Of a stretch of 10,412 nt of DNA, positions 1 through 6,601 are shown one piece after another. The stretch's first letter is position 1; every line of letters begins with the position of its first letter. Below the pieces are notes generated by a model. It was not told where the DNA came from. It worked only from the letters and a program-made list of their open reading frames with translations, and did no database searches. Source of the DNA: Candidatus Doudnabacteria bacterium (GTDB taxonomy: Bacteria; Patescibacteriota; Doudnabacteria; UBA920); the NCBI GenBank assembly GCA_903913365.1, contig CAIWKW010000073.1, positions 1 to 10,412 of the forward strand, given 5' to 3'. Both the position numbers and the translations under genes were made by a program.

Positions 1-1
1 A

Positions 2-208
2 AATTTCCCGGGGCTGACGGCAGAAGCACTAAGAACAAAAAGCGCAATAGTTAAAAACGTCGACTTGTCATTAGCAGTTGAAATAATGGCCGCAATAAAA
101 AATACTCAAGGGGATTTAACAGACAATAAAGGGGAGTTAACAAAAATAACGATAGAAAGACTTGAGTATTGTGCTAAAGAACTTAGAAATAACGGGCTGC
201 TAAACTAG
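2..208 (+). CDS. 3' end of an unidentified protein, upstream of atpA
   Basis: An open frame runs in from the left edge and stops at TAG (206-208), giving 68 C-terminal residues. The fragment begins NFPGLTAEALRTKSAIVKNV and ends KELRNNGLLN. It looks soluble and mostly helical, with alternating charged and aliphatic residues and no membrane segment. I do not recognise the family. It does not resemble the conserved C-terminus of the ATP synthase delta subunit (atpH), the usual gene just before atpA, so the Fo and delta genes are either further upstream or elsewhere. The 78-bp gap to atpA shows no clear terminator, so co-transcription is possible. The reading frame is well supported; its function is unknown. 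Confidence 0.6.
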   Translation, partial: NFPGLTAEALRTKSAIVKNVDLSLAVEIMAAIKNTQGDLTDNKGELTKITIERLEYCAKELRNNGLLN

Positions 209-286
209 ATTTTGCTTTTATATCCCGGCTAACAAATACAAATAGCGCTTTTATATAAATATCATAATTTGAATTAAGGAAATTAT

Positions 287-1783
287 ATGTCACAAAACAT
301 TACAGAACAACTTAAAGATAAAATATTGGCTTTCCAGCCTTCGGCTAAAGTAGAAAAAGTCGGCACGGTTTTGGAAGTGGGAGATGGCGTGGCGCGCGTA
401 AGCGGATTAACCGAATGTGCCAGCATGGAAATGCTTGATTTTGGCAATAACATTTTTGGCGTAGCACTGAACCTGGAAGAAAACGTTATTGGCTCGATTA
501 TTCTTGGCGACTACACTCAGATTAAAGTCGGCCACACTGTAAAACTTACCGGCAGAATTTTATCGGTACCGGTTGGTGAAAATATAATCGGCAGAACAGT
601 AAACGCATTGGGCGAACCCAAAGACGGCAAAGGTGAAATTAAAACCGATAAATTCTACCCAGTGGAAAAAATTGCCCCTGGCGTTATAACCAGAGAAGGC
701 GTTAACCAGCCGGTGCAAACCGGAATTAAAGCCATAGATGCGCTTATTCCAATTGGCCGCGGACAACGCGAACTTATAATCGGTGACCGTCAAACCGGAA
801 AAACCGCCATTGCCATAGACACTATCATCAACCAAAAAGGCCAAAACATGATTTGTATTTATGTTGGCATTGGCCAAAAGGAAAGCAAGGTTGCAAAAAT
901 TGTAACCGAACTTGAGAAACACGGCGCCATGGAATACACCATCGTGGTTTCCGCATCGGCCTCTGAACCGGCTGCTCTTTCTTATATTGCCCCTTACGCT
1001 GCAACAGCCATGGGTGAATATTTTATGGACCAGGGAAAAGATGTTTTGGTGGTTTATGACGATTTGTCCAAGCAAGCCGTGGCTTACCGTGAAATTTCTT
1101 TGCTCCTTCGCCGCCCCCCGGGACGCGAAGCTTATCCGGGCGACGTATTTTATTTGCATTCCAGGCTTTTGGAGCGCGCCGCAAGACTCAACAAAGATTT
1201 TGGCGGTGGAAGCTTAACCGCTTTGCCTATTATTGAAACTCAGGCCGGCGATGTATCCGCTTATATTCCGACCAATGTAATTTCCATTACCGACGGACAA
1301 ATCTTTTTGGAAAGCGACTTGTTCTATAAAGGTATTCGTCCGGCTTTAAACATAGGTATTTCCGTATCCCGCGTGGGAGCAGCAGCTCAAACCAAAGCCA
1401 TGAAAAAAGTTGCAGGCAAATTAAAACTGCAGCTCGCGCAATTCAGGGAGCTTGAAGCCTTTGCCCAATTCGGCAGCGATTTGGATGCCGACACCAAAAG
1501 AACCCTGGAGCTTGGCCGCAGAATGACCGAGGTTTTAAAACAGCCTCAGTATAAGCCTTACCCCATGGAAAACGAAGTGGCAATTTTGTATGCCATTAAC
1601 AACGGCCACTTTAACGAAATTCCGGTGGAAAAAATTGCGGAAACTGAAACGGCCTTCCACAAATTTATGGCAGTCCAAGGCAAAGACGTTCTAAAAGCGA
1701 TTAAAGAAACCAAGGAACTCAAAGAAGATACGGAAAATAAGCTCAAGGAAGCCATTGCCAATTTTTTGCAAAGCATTAAATAG
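287..1783 (+). CDS. atpA: F1Fo ATP synthase subunit alpha
   Basis: Non-catalytic nucleotide-binding subunit of the F1 head, alternating with beta in the alpha3beta3 hexamer on the cytoplasmic face of the membrane. At 498 residues it is full length for the family. The N-terminal beta-barrel covers about residues 25-95. The P-loop GDRQTGKT is at 166-173 (Q in the usual alpha position). VVYDDLSKQA follows at 255-264, the PPGREAYPGDVFYLHSRLLER stretch around 277-297, and the ISVSRVG motif with the interface arginine at R362. The C-terminal helical domain is intact. The ATG is preceded by AAGGA at 276-280 with 6-nt spacing, which decides the start. It is the first recognisable gene of the atp operon in the window. 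I see nothing unusual in its key residues. Confidence 0.98.
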   Translation: MSQNITEQLKDKILAFQPSAKVEKVGTVLEVGDGVARVSGLTECASMEMLDFGNNIFGVALNLEENVIGSIILGDYTQIKVGHTVKLTGRILSVPVGENIIGRTVNALGEPKDGKGEIKTDKFYPVEKIAPGVITREGVNQPVQTGIKAIDALIPIGRGQRELIIGDRQTGKTAIAIDTIINQKGQNMICIYVGIGQKESKVAKIVTELEKHGAMEYTIVVSASASEPAALSYIAPYAATAMGEYFMDQGKDVLVVYDDLSKQAVAYREISLLLRRPPGREAYPGDVFYLHSRLLERAARLNKDFGGGSLTALPIIETQAGDVSAYIPTNVISITDGQIFLESDLFYKGIRPALNIGISVSRVGAAAQTKAMKKVAGKLKLQLAQFRELEAFAQFGSDLDADTKRTLELGRRMTEVLKQPQYKPYPMENEVAILYAINNGHFNEIPVEKIAETETAFHKFMAVQGKDVLKAIKETKELKEDTENKLKEAIANFLQSIK

Positions 1784-1810
1784 TATCAAGTGGCGTTTAT
1801 TCTGCAGTAA

Positions 1811-1841
1811 ACTTGTTACTTTCAACTTTCTACTTTTAACT
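1811..1841 (+). repeat. 7-bp tandem array in the atpA-atpG spacer
   Basis: Four consecutive heptamers, ACTTGTT, ACTTTCA, ACTTTCT and ACTTTTA, start at 1811, 1818, 1825 and 1832, followed by a partial ACT. The unit is degenerate after the ACTT core but the spacing is exactly 7 bp. The array fills the gap between atpA and atpG, where a ribosome-binding site would be expected, and none is seen. A related ACTnnnn heptamer pattern forms the inverted repeats at 4580-4611 and 5009-5040 and the tRNA spacer at 9556-9576. Confidence 0.6.
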
Positions 1842-1852
1842 CACCCCCACCT

Positions 1853-2758
1853 ATGCCAGGAATGATAGACATCAAAAGACGAATAAAAGGAATTGGCGGC
1901 ATGCGCAAAATTACCCGCGCAATGCAGATGGTTAGTGCTGCCAAAATGCGCAAAGCACAGAATGCGACTATAAGCAGTCGCGCTTATTCCAACATGGCCT
2001 GGGATTTAATTTCCAATTTGGCTAAGGATGTAGATTACTCCAATCCACTGATGCATTACTATGCCGATGCCAAAAAAGTTGGCGTAATAGTGTTAACCAG
2101 CAACATGGGTTTGGTGGGCAGTTTAAACAGCAACTTAATGCCAAAACTGAAAGAAATTTACGGCGGAGAAATTATTTCCGAAGTTATTACTTACGGCAAA
2201 CACGCCAAAGATATTGCGGTAAAGCTGAACAAACATGTTGTTGCCGATTTTCCGAAAATGGATAAAATTATTACTTCCGAAGACATTTATCCTTTGGCAA
2301 ACTTTGTCACGCAGGCCTACAGCAGCGGCCAATATAAAAAAATTGTTATTTTATACAACCATTTTGTTTCCACTTTAGTCCAAAAGCCAACCATAAGACA
2401 GCTTCTGCCGTTTAAAGAAAAAATTACCATGGCTCAGCCGGACTCGGATTTGAACAACACTACCTACGAAGAAGACGAGAAGGAAAAAGTTGATAACGAT
2501 TCACCGTATATTTTTGAACCTGATCCCAAAGAAGTTTTAAATCATTTAATGCCGAGAATAGTGGAAAGCCAAATTTACCAGGCCATACTGGAAAGCGACG
2601 CCAGCGAACAAAGCGCCCGCATGGTAATGATGAAAAACGCCACCGAAGCCGCAGGGGACTTAATTGGCGATTTAACCTTAACCTATAACCAGCTCCGCCA
2701 GGGCAAAATTACCACCGAGCTTTCGGAAATTACGGCGGGCAGGATAGCGCTGGAGTAA
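1853..2758 (+). CDS. atpG: F1Fo ATP synthase subunit gamma
   Basis: Central rotor shaft of F1, coupling proton flow through Fo to rotation inside the alpha3beta3 head. At 301 residues it is of normal length. The N-terminal coiled-coil helix shows the family signature DIKRRIKGIGGMRKITRAMQ (residues 6-25) followed by MVSAAKMRKAQ. The C-terminal helix (about 245-301) carries ESDASEQSARMVMMKNATEA, matching the conserved ASEHAARMxAMxNAT region. The Rossmann-like middle domain has TSNMGLVGSLNSN at 82-94, where most gammas have TSDRGLCG, so the usual Asp-Arg pair is missing. An acidic segment at about 195-225 (TTYEEDEKEKVDND) looks like a flexible insertion. No Shine-Dalgarno is visible before the ATG. 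The start is kept because homologues begin a few residues before DIKRRI. Confidence 0.96.
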   Translation: MPGMIDIKRRIKGIGGMRKITRAMQMVSAAKMRKAQNATISSRAYSNMAWDLISNLAKDVDYSNPLMHYYADAKKVGVIVLTSNMGLVGSLNSNLMPKLKEIYGGEIISEVITYGKHAKDIAVKLNKHVVADFPKMDKIITSEDIYPLANFVTQAYSSGQYKKIVILYNHFVSTLVQKPTIRQLLPFKEKITMAQPDSDLNNTTYEEDEKEKVDNDSPYIFEPDPKEVLNHLMPRIVESQIYQAILESDASEQSARMVMMKNATEAAGDLIGDLTLTYNQLRQGKITTELSEITAGRIALE

Positions 2759-2763
2759 AATTT

Positions 2764-3075
2764 ATGACTGAACACGGAGAGTTTACTGATAAAGGAAATC
2801 TTGGTGAATTCGAAAAACAAAGGATTGAGAATAGATTGGATTCAATTAGAACCAAAATTCTCCATAAACGCTTTGAAAAAACATTTGATGACCCTTCCTT
2901 TGAGCCGGACGACGATGAAAAAAAAGAAATTGACAGGGTGACGGGTGAGATAAACCAGATTATTTCGGAAGAAGAACTTTTAAGTTATGCCGAAGAAAAT
3001 GGCACGCCTCTTTCGAAAGAAGACATGGACGAAATTGAAATTTCGGCAATTGAAATGCTTGATGATAACCTTTAA
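2764..3075 (+). CDS. Acidic small protein of unknown function inside the atp operon
   Basis: A 103-residue soluble protein between atpG and atpD, a junction that normally holds no gene. The frame is well supported: GGAG at 2752-2755 lies across the last codons of atpG, 8 nt before the ATG, so translation is probably coupled to atpG. The protein has about 31 Asp/Glu against about 13 Lys/Arg. A helical N-terminal half (EFEKQRIENRLDSIRTKIL, residues 15-33) is followed by an acidic patch (FEPDDDEKKEID, about 46-57) and an acidic helical tail. It has no membrane segment, signal peptide or cysteines. I do not recognise the family. Its position suggests, but does not show, a role linked to the ATP synthase, such as assembly or regulation; it may simply be a passenger. 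Confidence 0.75.
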   Translation: MTEHGEFTDKGNLGEFEKQRIENRLDSIRTKILHKRFEKTFDDPSFEPDDDEKKEIDRVTGEINQIISEEELLSYAEENGTPLSKEDMDEIEISAIEMLDDNL

Positions 3076-3122
3076 AATATAAGTCAAATTAATTTTATTT
3101 AAAATACTTTTGAATATTAATC

Positions 3123-3183
3123 ATCTGCAGGTATCTGTCGTAAAGATCTCCCACAGGGAGATAAAATCCAATAATCTGCAGAT
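3123..3183 (+). other. Spacer hairpin framed by an ATCTGCAG direct repeat, before atpD
   Basis: The 119-bp gap before atpD holds the octamer ATCTGCAG twice (3123-3130 and 3174-3181). The second copy is part of the palindrome ATCTGCAGAT. Between them is a perfect 7-bp hairpin, ATCTCCC (3146-3152), ACA loop, GGGAGAT (3156-3162). No U-tract follows, so it is not an intrinsic terminator. It could be an mRNA processing or stabilising element that sets the beta subunit level separately from gamma. Only a weak GGA (3185-3187) serves as a ribosome-binding site for atpD. Confidence 0.45.
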
Positions 3184-3194
3184 CGGAATAAATT

Positions 3195-4574
3195 ATGAAT
3201 AAAGGAAACATTACACAAGTTATCGGGCCGGTTGTAGACGTGCATTTTGAAAAAGATGTGCCGGCTATTTACAACGCTTTGGAAATTGATATTTCCAAAA
3301 TGCAAACCCAATTCAGTAAACTGACCCTTGAGGTTCAGCAGCAGCTGCCCGGCAACATTGTTCGCACCATTGCCATGTCTTCTACCGACGGTCTTAAGCG
3401 CGGTACCGAGGTTATTGATACAGGCACAGGTATTTCCGTTCCTGTGGGTAAAAACACGCTTGGACGCATTTTTAACGTTCTAGGCAAGGCTGTAGACGGC
3501 CAAGAAGACCCTACTTCCGAGAAAAAATACACTATTCACCGCCATGCCCCAAAGTTTACCGATCAATCCACCAAAACGGAAATTCTGGAAACCGGAATTA
3601 AAGTTATTGATTTAATCTGCCCAATCTTAAAAGGCGGTAAAGTCGGTTTGTTCGGCGGTGCCGGCGTAGGCAAAACCGTTATCATCCAAGAGCTGATTAA
3701 CAACATTGCCAAAGCCCACGGCGGAGTTTCGGTATTTGCCGGAGTAGGGGAGAGAACCCGCGAAGGAAACGATTTATATCATGAAATGAAGAACGCCAAT
3801 GTATTGCCAAAATTGGCAATGGTCTTTGGACAAATGAATGAACCGCCGGGAGCCAGAGCCCGCGTTGCTTTGTCCGGTCTTTCCATGGCCGAATATTTCC
3901 GCGATGAAGAGCACCAAGATGTTTTAATGTTCATAGATAACATTTTCCGCTTTACCCAGGCCGGCAGCGAAGTATCGGCTTTACTCGGACGCATTCCTTC
4001 GGCTGTGGGATACCAGCCAACTCTGGCCACGGAAATGGGTGAGCTCCAAGAACGCATTACTTCCACCAAAGACGGTTCAATTACTTCTGTGCAAGCCGTG
4101 TATGTGCCGGCCGACGACTTAACCGACCCGGCTCCGGCAACCACCTTTGCCCACTTAGACAGCACAGTGGTGCTTTCCCGCGCCTTAACCGAACTTGGTA
4201 TTTATCCGGCTGTTGACCCTCTGGACTCCAGCTCCACAATTTTGGATCCGTTAATTGTAGGCCAAGAGCATTATGACGTGGCCCGCGGAGTGCAAAAAAC
4301 TTTGCAACGCTATAAAGATTTGCAGGATATTATTGCGATTTTAGGTATGGAAGAGTTGCCGGAAGAAGACAAAGTTATTGTTACCCGCGCCCGCAAAATC
4401 CAGCGCTTTTTGTCTCAGCCGTTCGCAGTAGCAGAAATTTTTACCGGGACCAAAGGTGAATTCGTAACCCTCAAAGAAACCATCCGTGCTTTTAAAGAAA
4501 TATTAGAAGGAAAACACGATGACAAAGGCGAACAAGCCTTTTATATGAAAGGCGGCATAGAACAGGTTAAATAA
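3195..4574 (+). CDS. atpD: F1Fo ATP synthase subunit beta
   Basis: Catalytic subunit of F1, which makes ATP from ADP and phosphate at the beta/alpha interfaces. At 459 residues it is full length. The P-loop GGAGVGKT is at 154-161, the catalytic glutamate motif GERTREGNDLYHEM at 185-198 (E186, R187), and Walker B LMFIDNIFRFTQAG at 244-257. The adenine-pocket region around ALTELGIYPAVDPLDS (330-345) follows. The DELSEED loop reads MEELPEED (385-392), keeping the acidic character that contacts gamma. All catalytic residues I can check are present, so the enzyme should be functional. The start is fixed by homology: beta proteins usually begin with a short basic leader before the ITQVIGPVVDV strand. 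Confidence 0.98.
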   Translation: MNKGNITQVIGPVVDVHFEKDVPAIYNALEIDISKMQTQFSKLTLEVQQQLPGNIVRTIAMSSTDGLKRGTEVIDTGTGISVPVGKNTLGRIFNVLGKAVDGQEDPTSEKKYTIHRHAPKFTDQSTKTEILETGIKVIDLICPILKGGKVGLFGGAGVGKTVIIQELINNIAKAHGGVSVFAGVGERTREGNDLYHEMKNANVLPKLAMVFGQMNEPPGARARVALSGLSMAEYFRDEEHQDVLMFIDNIFRFTQAGSEVSALLGRIPSAVGYQPTLATEMGELQERITSTKDGSITSVQAVYVPADDLTDPAPATTFAHLDSTVVLSRALTELGIYPAVDPLDSSSTILDPLIVGQEHYDVARGVQKTLQRYKDLQDIIAILGMEELPEEDKVIVTRARKIQRFLSQPFAVAEIFTGTKGEFVTLKETIRAFKEILEGKHDDKGEQAFYMKGGIEQVK

Positions 4575-4579
4575 TATCT

Positions 4580-4611
4580 CTACTAAATACGAAAATTACT
4601 AAATACTAAAC
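4580..4611 (+). repeat. Left inverted repeat of the GxxExxY cassette
   Basis: The arm contains ACTAAAT at 4582-4588 and 4598-4604 and the variant ACTAAAC at 4605-4611, separated by ACGAAAATT. It pairs with 5009-5040, with mismatches at arm positions 12, 28 and 32. The first two mismatches are a reciprocal G/T swap between the arms. The arm ends 1 nt before the ATG at 4613, so it occupies the place of a ribosome-binding site. Confidence 0.8.
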
Positions 4612-4612
4612 T

Positions 4613-5008
4613 ATGGACAGGGGGGATTTGGTACATAAAGACTTATGTTTCAAAATTGTTGGTGTTTTGTTTTCTGTTTATAAAGAATTAGGCGGCAGCC
4701 TTCTGGAAAAGCATTACCAAAAAGCAGTTGCCGCGGCGCTAAAAAAAGCTGGGATTCTATTTACCGAACAAGTATTAACTAGATTAGTTTTTGAGGATAA
4801 AGTAATTGGGATTTTCTATATAGACTTTTTAATTGAAATCTCTGGTGTAAAGATTGTCTTGGAGATTAAAAAGAATGAAAATTTCGGACAGAAAAATATT
4901 CAACAAGTCTACAATTACATTAAAACCTTAAATTTAGAGTTAGGAATTCTAGCCAATTTTACAAAATCCGGAGTTAAATTTAAAAGAATCGTCAATCTTA
5001 AAAAATAG
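4613..5008 (+). CDS. GxxExxY-family protein (PD-(D/E)XK nuclease-like)
   Basis: 131 residues, the normal length for the GxxExxY family, which is uncharacterised but related to PD-(D/E)XK nucleases. The signature appears as LGGSLLEKHYQKAV (26-39). The usual first glycine is Ser29, while E32 and Y35 are kept. The nuclease-like core follows: IDF with D71, then VLEIKK with E84 and K86 (the D...ExK triad), then QQVYNYIKTLNLELGILANF (97-116), typical of the family's helix and last strand. No Shine-Dalgarno precedes the ATG, because the inverted repeat reaches to within 1 nt. Expression probably depends on read-through of the atp transcript. Its position is unrelated to ATP synthesis and it looks like cargo of the flanking-repeat element. 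Nuclease activity is inferred from motifs only. Confidence 0.88.
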   Translation: MDRGDLVHKDLCFKIVGVLFSVYKELGGSLLEKHYQKAVAAALKKAGILFTEQVLTRLVFEDKVIGIFYIDFLIEISGVKIVLEIKKNENFGQKNIQQVYNYIKTLNLELGILANFTKSGVKFKRIVNLKK

Positions 5009-5040
5009 ATTTCGTATTTAGTAATTTTAGTATTTAGTAG
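5009..5040 (-). repeat. Right inverted repeat of the GxxExxY cassette
   Basis: The reverse complement begins CTACTAAATACTAAAATTAC and matches the left arm at 29 of 32 positions. It starts directly after the TAG of the GxxExxY gene and ends 7 bp before the atpC ATG. The AGAAG that might serve as a weak atpC ribosome-binding site straddles its end, so the element may supply part of the atpC translation signal. Confidence 0.8.
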
Positions 5041-5047
5041 AAGCAAT

Positions 5048-5500
5048 ATGAATACAATAAACTTTCAATTGGTCACCCCAGAGCGAACCGTTCTTAAGCA
5101 AGAACTTGTGTCTTTAAGCTGCCCTACAACTTTGGGCCAAATAACCATACTGCCTCATCATATTGGCCTTGTGGCGACTTTGGTACCGGGAGAACTTCAT
5201 GCCAAAACCGAGGCCGAGGACTTTTATATTCATGTTTCCGGCGGTTTTGTGGAAGTTAAACCGGGCAGCGAAGTTGTAATTTTGGCGGATGCGGCGGAGC
5301 ATCATTTTGAAATTGATATTACTCGCGCAACCGAGGCCGTTGAACGTGCAAAAAAGGATATGCAGGAAAAGCACGGAAACGCGGAAGAGTACGCAAAAGT
5401 TTCCGCAGCCTTGGAGAGAAGCTTGTCCCGCTTAAATGTGGCCCGCAAGCACGCTCACCGCAAAACTTCAATTACCGGCAGCGGAGTTTTCACTGAATAG
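5048..5500 (+). CDS. atpC: F1Fo ATP synthase subunit epsilon
   Basis: Rotor subunit that links gamma to the c-ring and can inhibit ATP hydrolysis through its C-terminal helices. At 150 residues it is slightly long for the family. The N-terminal beta-sandwich spans about 1-88: it starts INFQLVTPERTVLKQELVSL, continues through the GQITILPHHIGLVATLVPGE loop (30-49) and the HVSGGFVEVKPGSEVVILAD strands. The helical hairpin follows at about 92-137 (TRATEAVERAKKDMQ and the ALERSLSRLNVARK helix), with a short basic, glycine/serine-rich tail. It is the last F1 gene, separated from atpD by the GxxExxY cassette. Ribosome-binding signal is weak. No terminator is evident in the 89-bp AT-rich gap that follows. 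Confidence 0.95.
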   Translation: MNTINFQLVTPERTVLKQELVSLSCPTTLGQITILPHHIGLVATLVPGELHAKTEAEDFYIHVSGGFVEVKPGSEVVILADAAEHHFEIDITRATEAVERAKKDMQEKHGNAEEYAKVSAALERSLSRLNVARKHAHRKTSITGSGVFTE

Positions 5501-5589
5501 CATTTGCAAAAAATTAACTTTAAATAATTACTCGGTTTTGTTTAATCGACGCATAATTTTTTATTTTAATTTGTAAACGCTATTTTTTT

Positions 5590-6300
5590 ATGGAATTTGA
5601 TTATCGCCCAAAAAGCAAATTGGAAAAATTTGGCAATAAAATTTACTCGTTGCTTGTGGAAAACTTTTCCCAAACTTTCTATGTGGGAGGCATGGTAAGG
5701 GATCTTCTTCTGCATATTAAGGTGTCCGATATAGATATAGCAACACGGGCCAGGCCGGATCAAGTTGCTAGGGTGCTAAAAGAAAACGGAATTTTGTATA
5801 ATGACAATAGTAAAAACTTCGGCGTAGTCACCGCAATGCAGGGGGGTTTAAAAATTGAAATCACCACTTTCAGAAAAGATTTAACAAGTTCCGGAAGGTA
5901 TCCAAAAGTAGCCTTTGTAAACGGCCCGAAGCAGGACAGCAAAAGAAGGGACTTTTCCATAAATGCCCTTTATTTAAACGGCATTTCAAAACAAATTCTG
6001 GATTTTAACGGCGGAACTAAGGACCTAAAAAGCAAAACAATAAAGTTTATTGGCCGGCCGGAAAAAAGAATAAAGGAAGATCCGTTAAGGATATTGAGGG
6101 CCATAAGATTTGCTTTGATTTTAAATTTAAAATTCAGCAAAAAGACAAAAACCGCGATCATAAATAATTTTTCGGCAACCGATTCTTTAAACAAAACCAG
6201 AATAAACAGAGAGACTGACAAAATTTTGTCGCAAAAAATGAAAAAAATATTCACCTGTTTGCTTAACGATAAAAAATCGCTTGACAAACATTTTAAATAA
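5590..6300 (+). CDS. Short CCA-adding/poly(A) polymerase-type nucleotidyltransferase
   Basis: Class II nucleotidyltransferase of the tRNA CCA-adding enzyme/poly(A) polymerase family, which adds nucleotides to RNA 3' ends. The visible motifs are YVGGMVRD (31-38), the metal-binding DID (D47, D49), RRDFSINAL (119-127, sugar/base recognition region), EDPLRILRAIRF (163-174), and a TRINRETDKIL element (203-213) matching the conserved ERIxxELxKIL. At 236 residues it is little more than half the usual 400-470: catalytic, head and early neck regions are present but the body and tail that grip tRNA are missing. There is no in-frame continuation after the TAA. No Shine-Dalgarno precedes the ATG, which sits in a T-run. 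All three tRNAs in the window already encode CCA, so repair or RNA tailing is more likely than essential CCA synthesis. Confidence 0.9.
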   Translation: MEFDYRPKSKLEKFGNKIYSLLVENFSQTFYVGGMVRDLLLHIKVSDIDIATRARPDQVARVLKENGILYNDNSKNFGVVTAMQGGLKIEITTFRKDLTSSGRYPKVAFVNGPKQDSKRRDFSINALYLNGISKQILDFNGGTKDLKSKTIKFIGRPEKRIKEDPLRILRAIRFALILNLKFSKKTKTAIINNFSATDSLNKTRINRETDKILSQKMKKIFTCLLNDKKSLDKHFK

Positions 6301-6309
6301 CCGTAAAAT
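6281..6309 (+). promoter_or_regulatory. Near-consensus sigma-70 promoter inside the end of the nucleotidyltransferase gene
   Basis: A perfect -35 box TTGACA (6281-6286), a 17-bp spacer, and a -10 box TAAAAT (6304-6309). The -35 lies in the last codons of the upstream gene. Predicted transcription start is near 6316. It drives the structured leader and lysine-rich ORF at 6316-6636. Confidence 0.75.
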
Positions 6310-6315
6310 AAATTA

Positions 6316-6509
6316 TAGTTAGTTAAAGAGATGCGTTTGAGAAATTATTTGAAGTAAAATATTTTCTTACCGAATAAACTGAAACAGAAACCCTGGGGGT
6401 AAAAACAGAAAAAATAAAGGTTACTACTTAATCCGAGTTAAATCGGACAGTAGAAAAATTAAGAAAGCCCGGCCAAAATTCAGTCGCGCTTTCAGGGAGA
6501 CTAGCCCAA
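6316..6509 (+). other. Structured leader or small RNA region ahead of the lysine-rich ORF
   Basis: About 195 nt lie between the predicted start of transcription and a tiny ORF, with no coding frame visible. Several pairings are possible. CCCTG (6391-6395) can pair with CAGGG (6493-6497) as a long-range closing stem. Inside it are TCCGA/TCGGA (6432-6436 with 6443-6447, GTTAAA loop), extended by TACT/AGTA, and GAAAGC/GCTTTC (6463-6468 with 6488-6493). The CAGGG arm overlaps the GGGAG that would be the ORF's ribosome-binding site, so closing the stem would hide it. I see no match to tmRNA, RNase P, SRP RNA, 6S RNA or a riboswitch I know. It could be a cis-regulatory leader or a stand-alone RNA. 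Confidence 0.4.
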
Positions 6510-6575
6510 ATGGCTACCAAAAAAAAGAAAGTTGTAAAGAAGAAAAAGGTTGCTTCCAAAAAGAAGCGCGCCTAG
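6510..6575 (+). CDS. 21-residue lysine-rich micro-protein
   Basis: The ORF starts MATKKKKVVKKKK and ends with a short Lys/Arg stretch and Ala before TAG. Of 21 residues, 11 are Lys and 1 is Arg, none acidic. Lys runs are separated by VV and VAS. GGGAG (6495-6499) lies about 10 nt before the ATG. Upstream is a near-consensus promoter and downstream a clean terminator, so the locus is built to be expressed. The composition resembles histone H1-like tails or very small basic ribosome- or nucleoid-associated peptides, but I cannot assign a family and such a short ORF could arise by chance in A-rich sequence. The balanced use of AAA and AAG argues against a simple A-run. Confidence 0.5.
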   Translation: MATKKKKVVKKKKVASKKKRA

Positions 6576-6582
6576 TCTTCTT

Positions 6583-6599
6583 ATCACCACTCTGGTGAT
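6583..6599 (+). other. Hairpin directly after the lysine-rich ORF
   Basis: ATCACCA (6583-6589), CTC loop, TGGTGAT (6593-6599): a perfect 7-bp stem 7 nt after the stop codon and just before the terminator. It lacks a U-tract. It may protect the 3' end of the short transcript. Confidence 0.5.
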
Positions 6600-6601
6600 G
6601 C

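Larger units (their letters stand above)
4580..5040 (+). mobile_element. 461-bp inverted-repeat cassette carrying a GxxExxY gene, between atpD and atpC
   Basis: A single 131-codon gene is bracketed by inverted repeats of 32 bp, at 4580-4611 and 5009-5040, which match at 29 of 32 positions once one arm is reverse-complemented. The repeats abut the gene almost exactly: the left one ends 1 nt before the ATG and the right one starts directly after the TAG. The unit begins 5 bp after the atpD stop and ends 7 bp before the atpC start, so it fits the gap without damaging either gene. No transposase or integrase is encoded, so movement, if it occurs, would be non-autonomous or driven by the encoded nuclease-like protein. 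No clear target-site duplication is visible. Mobility is inferred; the repeat structure is seen directly. Confidence 0.6.

Noticed and set aside
560..1159. 199-codon open frame on the minus strand within atpA
   Set aside because: It is fully inside a strongly supported atpA, and its product has no recognisable motif; a shadow frame caused by codon bias.
3779..4165. 128-codon minus-strand open frame within atpD
   Set aside because: Overlaps conserved catalytic sequence of the beta subunit and has no family features or ribosome-binding site.
6391..6600. Possible tmRNA, because a small ORF lies in a structured transcript
   Set aside because: No tRNA-like acceptor or T-arm with CCA is present, and the ORF has its own ATG and ribosome-binding site instead of a resume codon and an ALAA-type tag.
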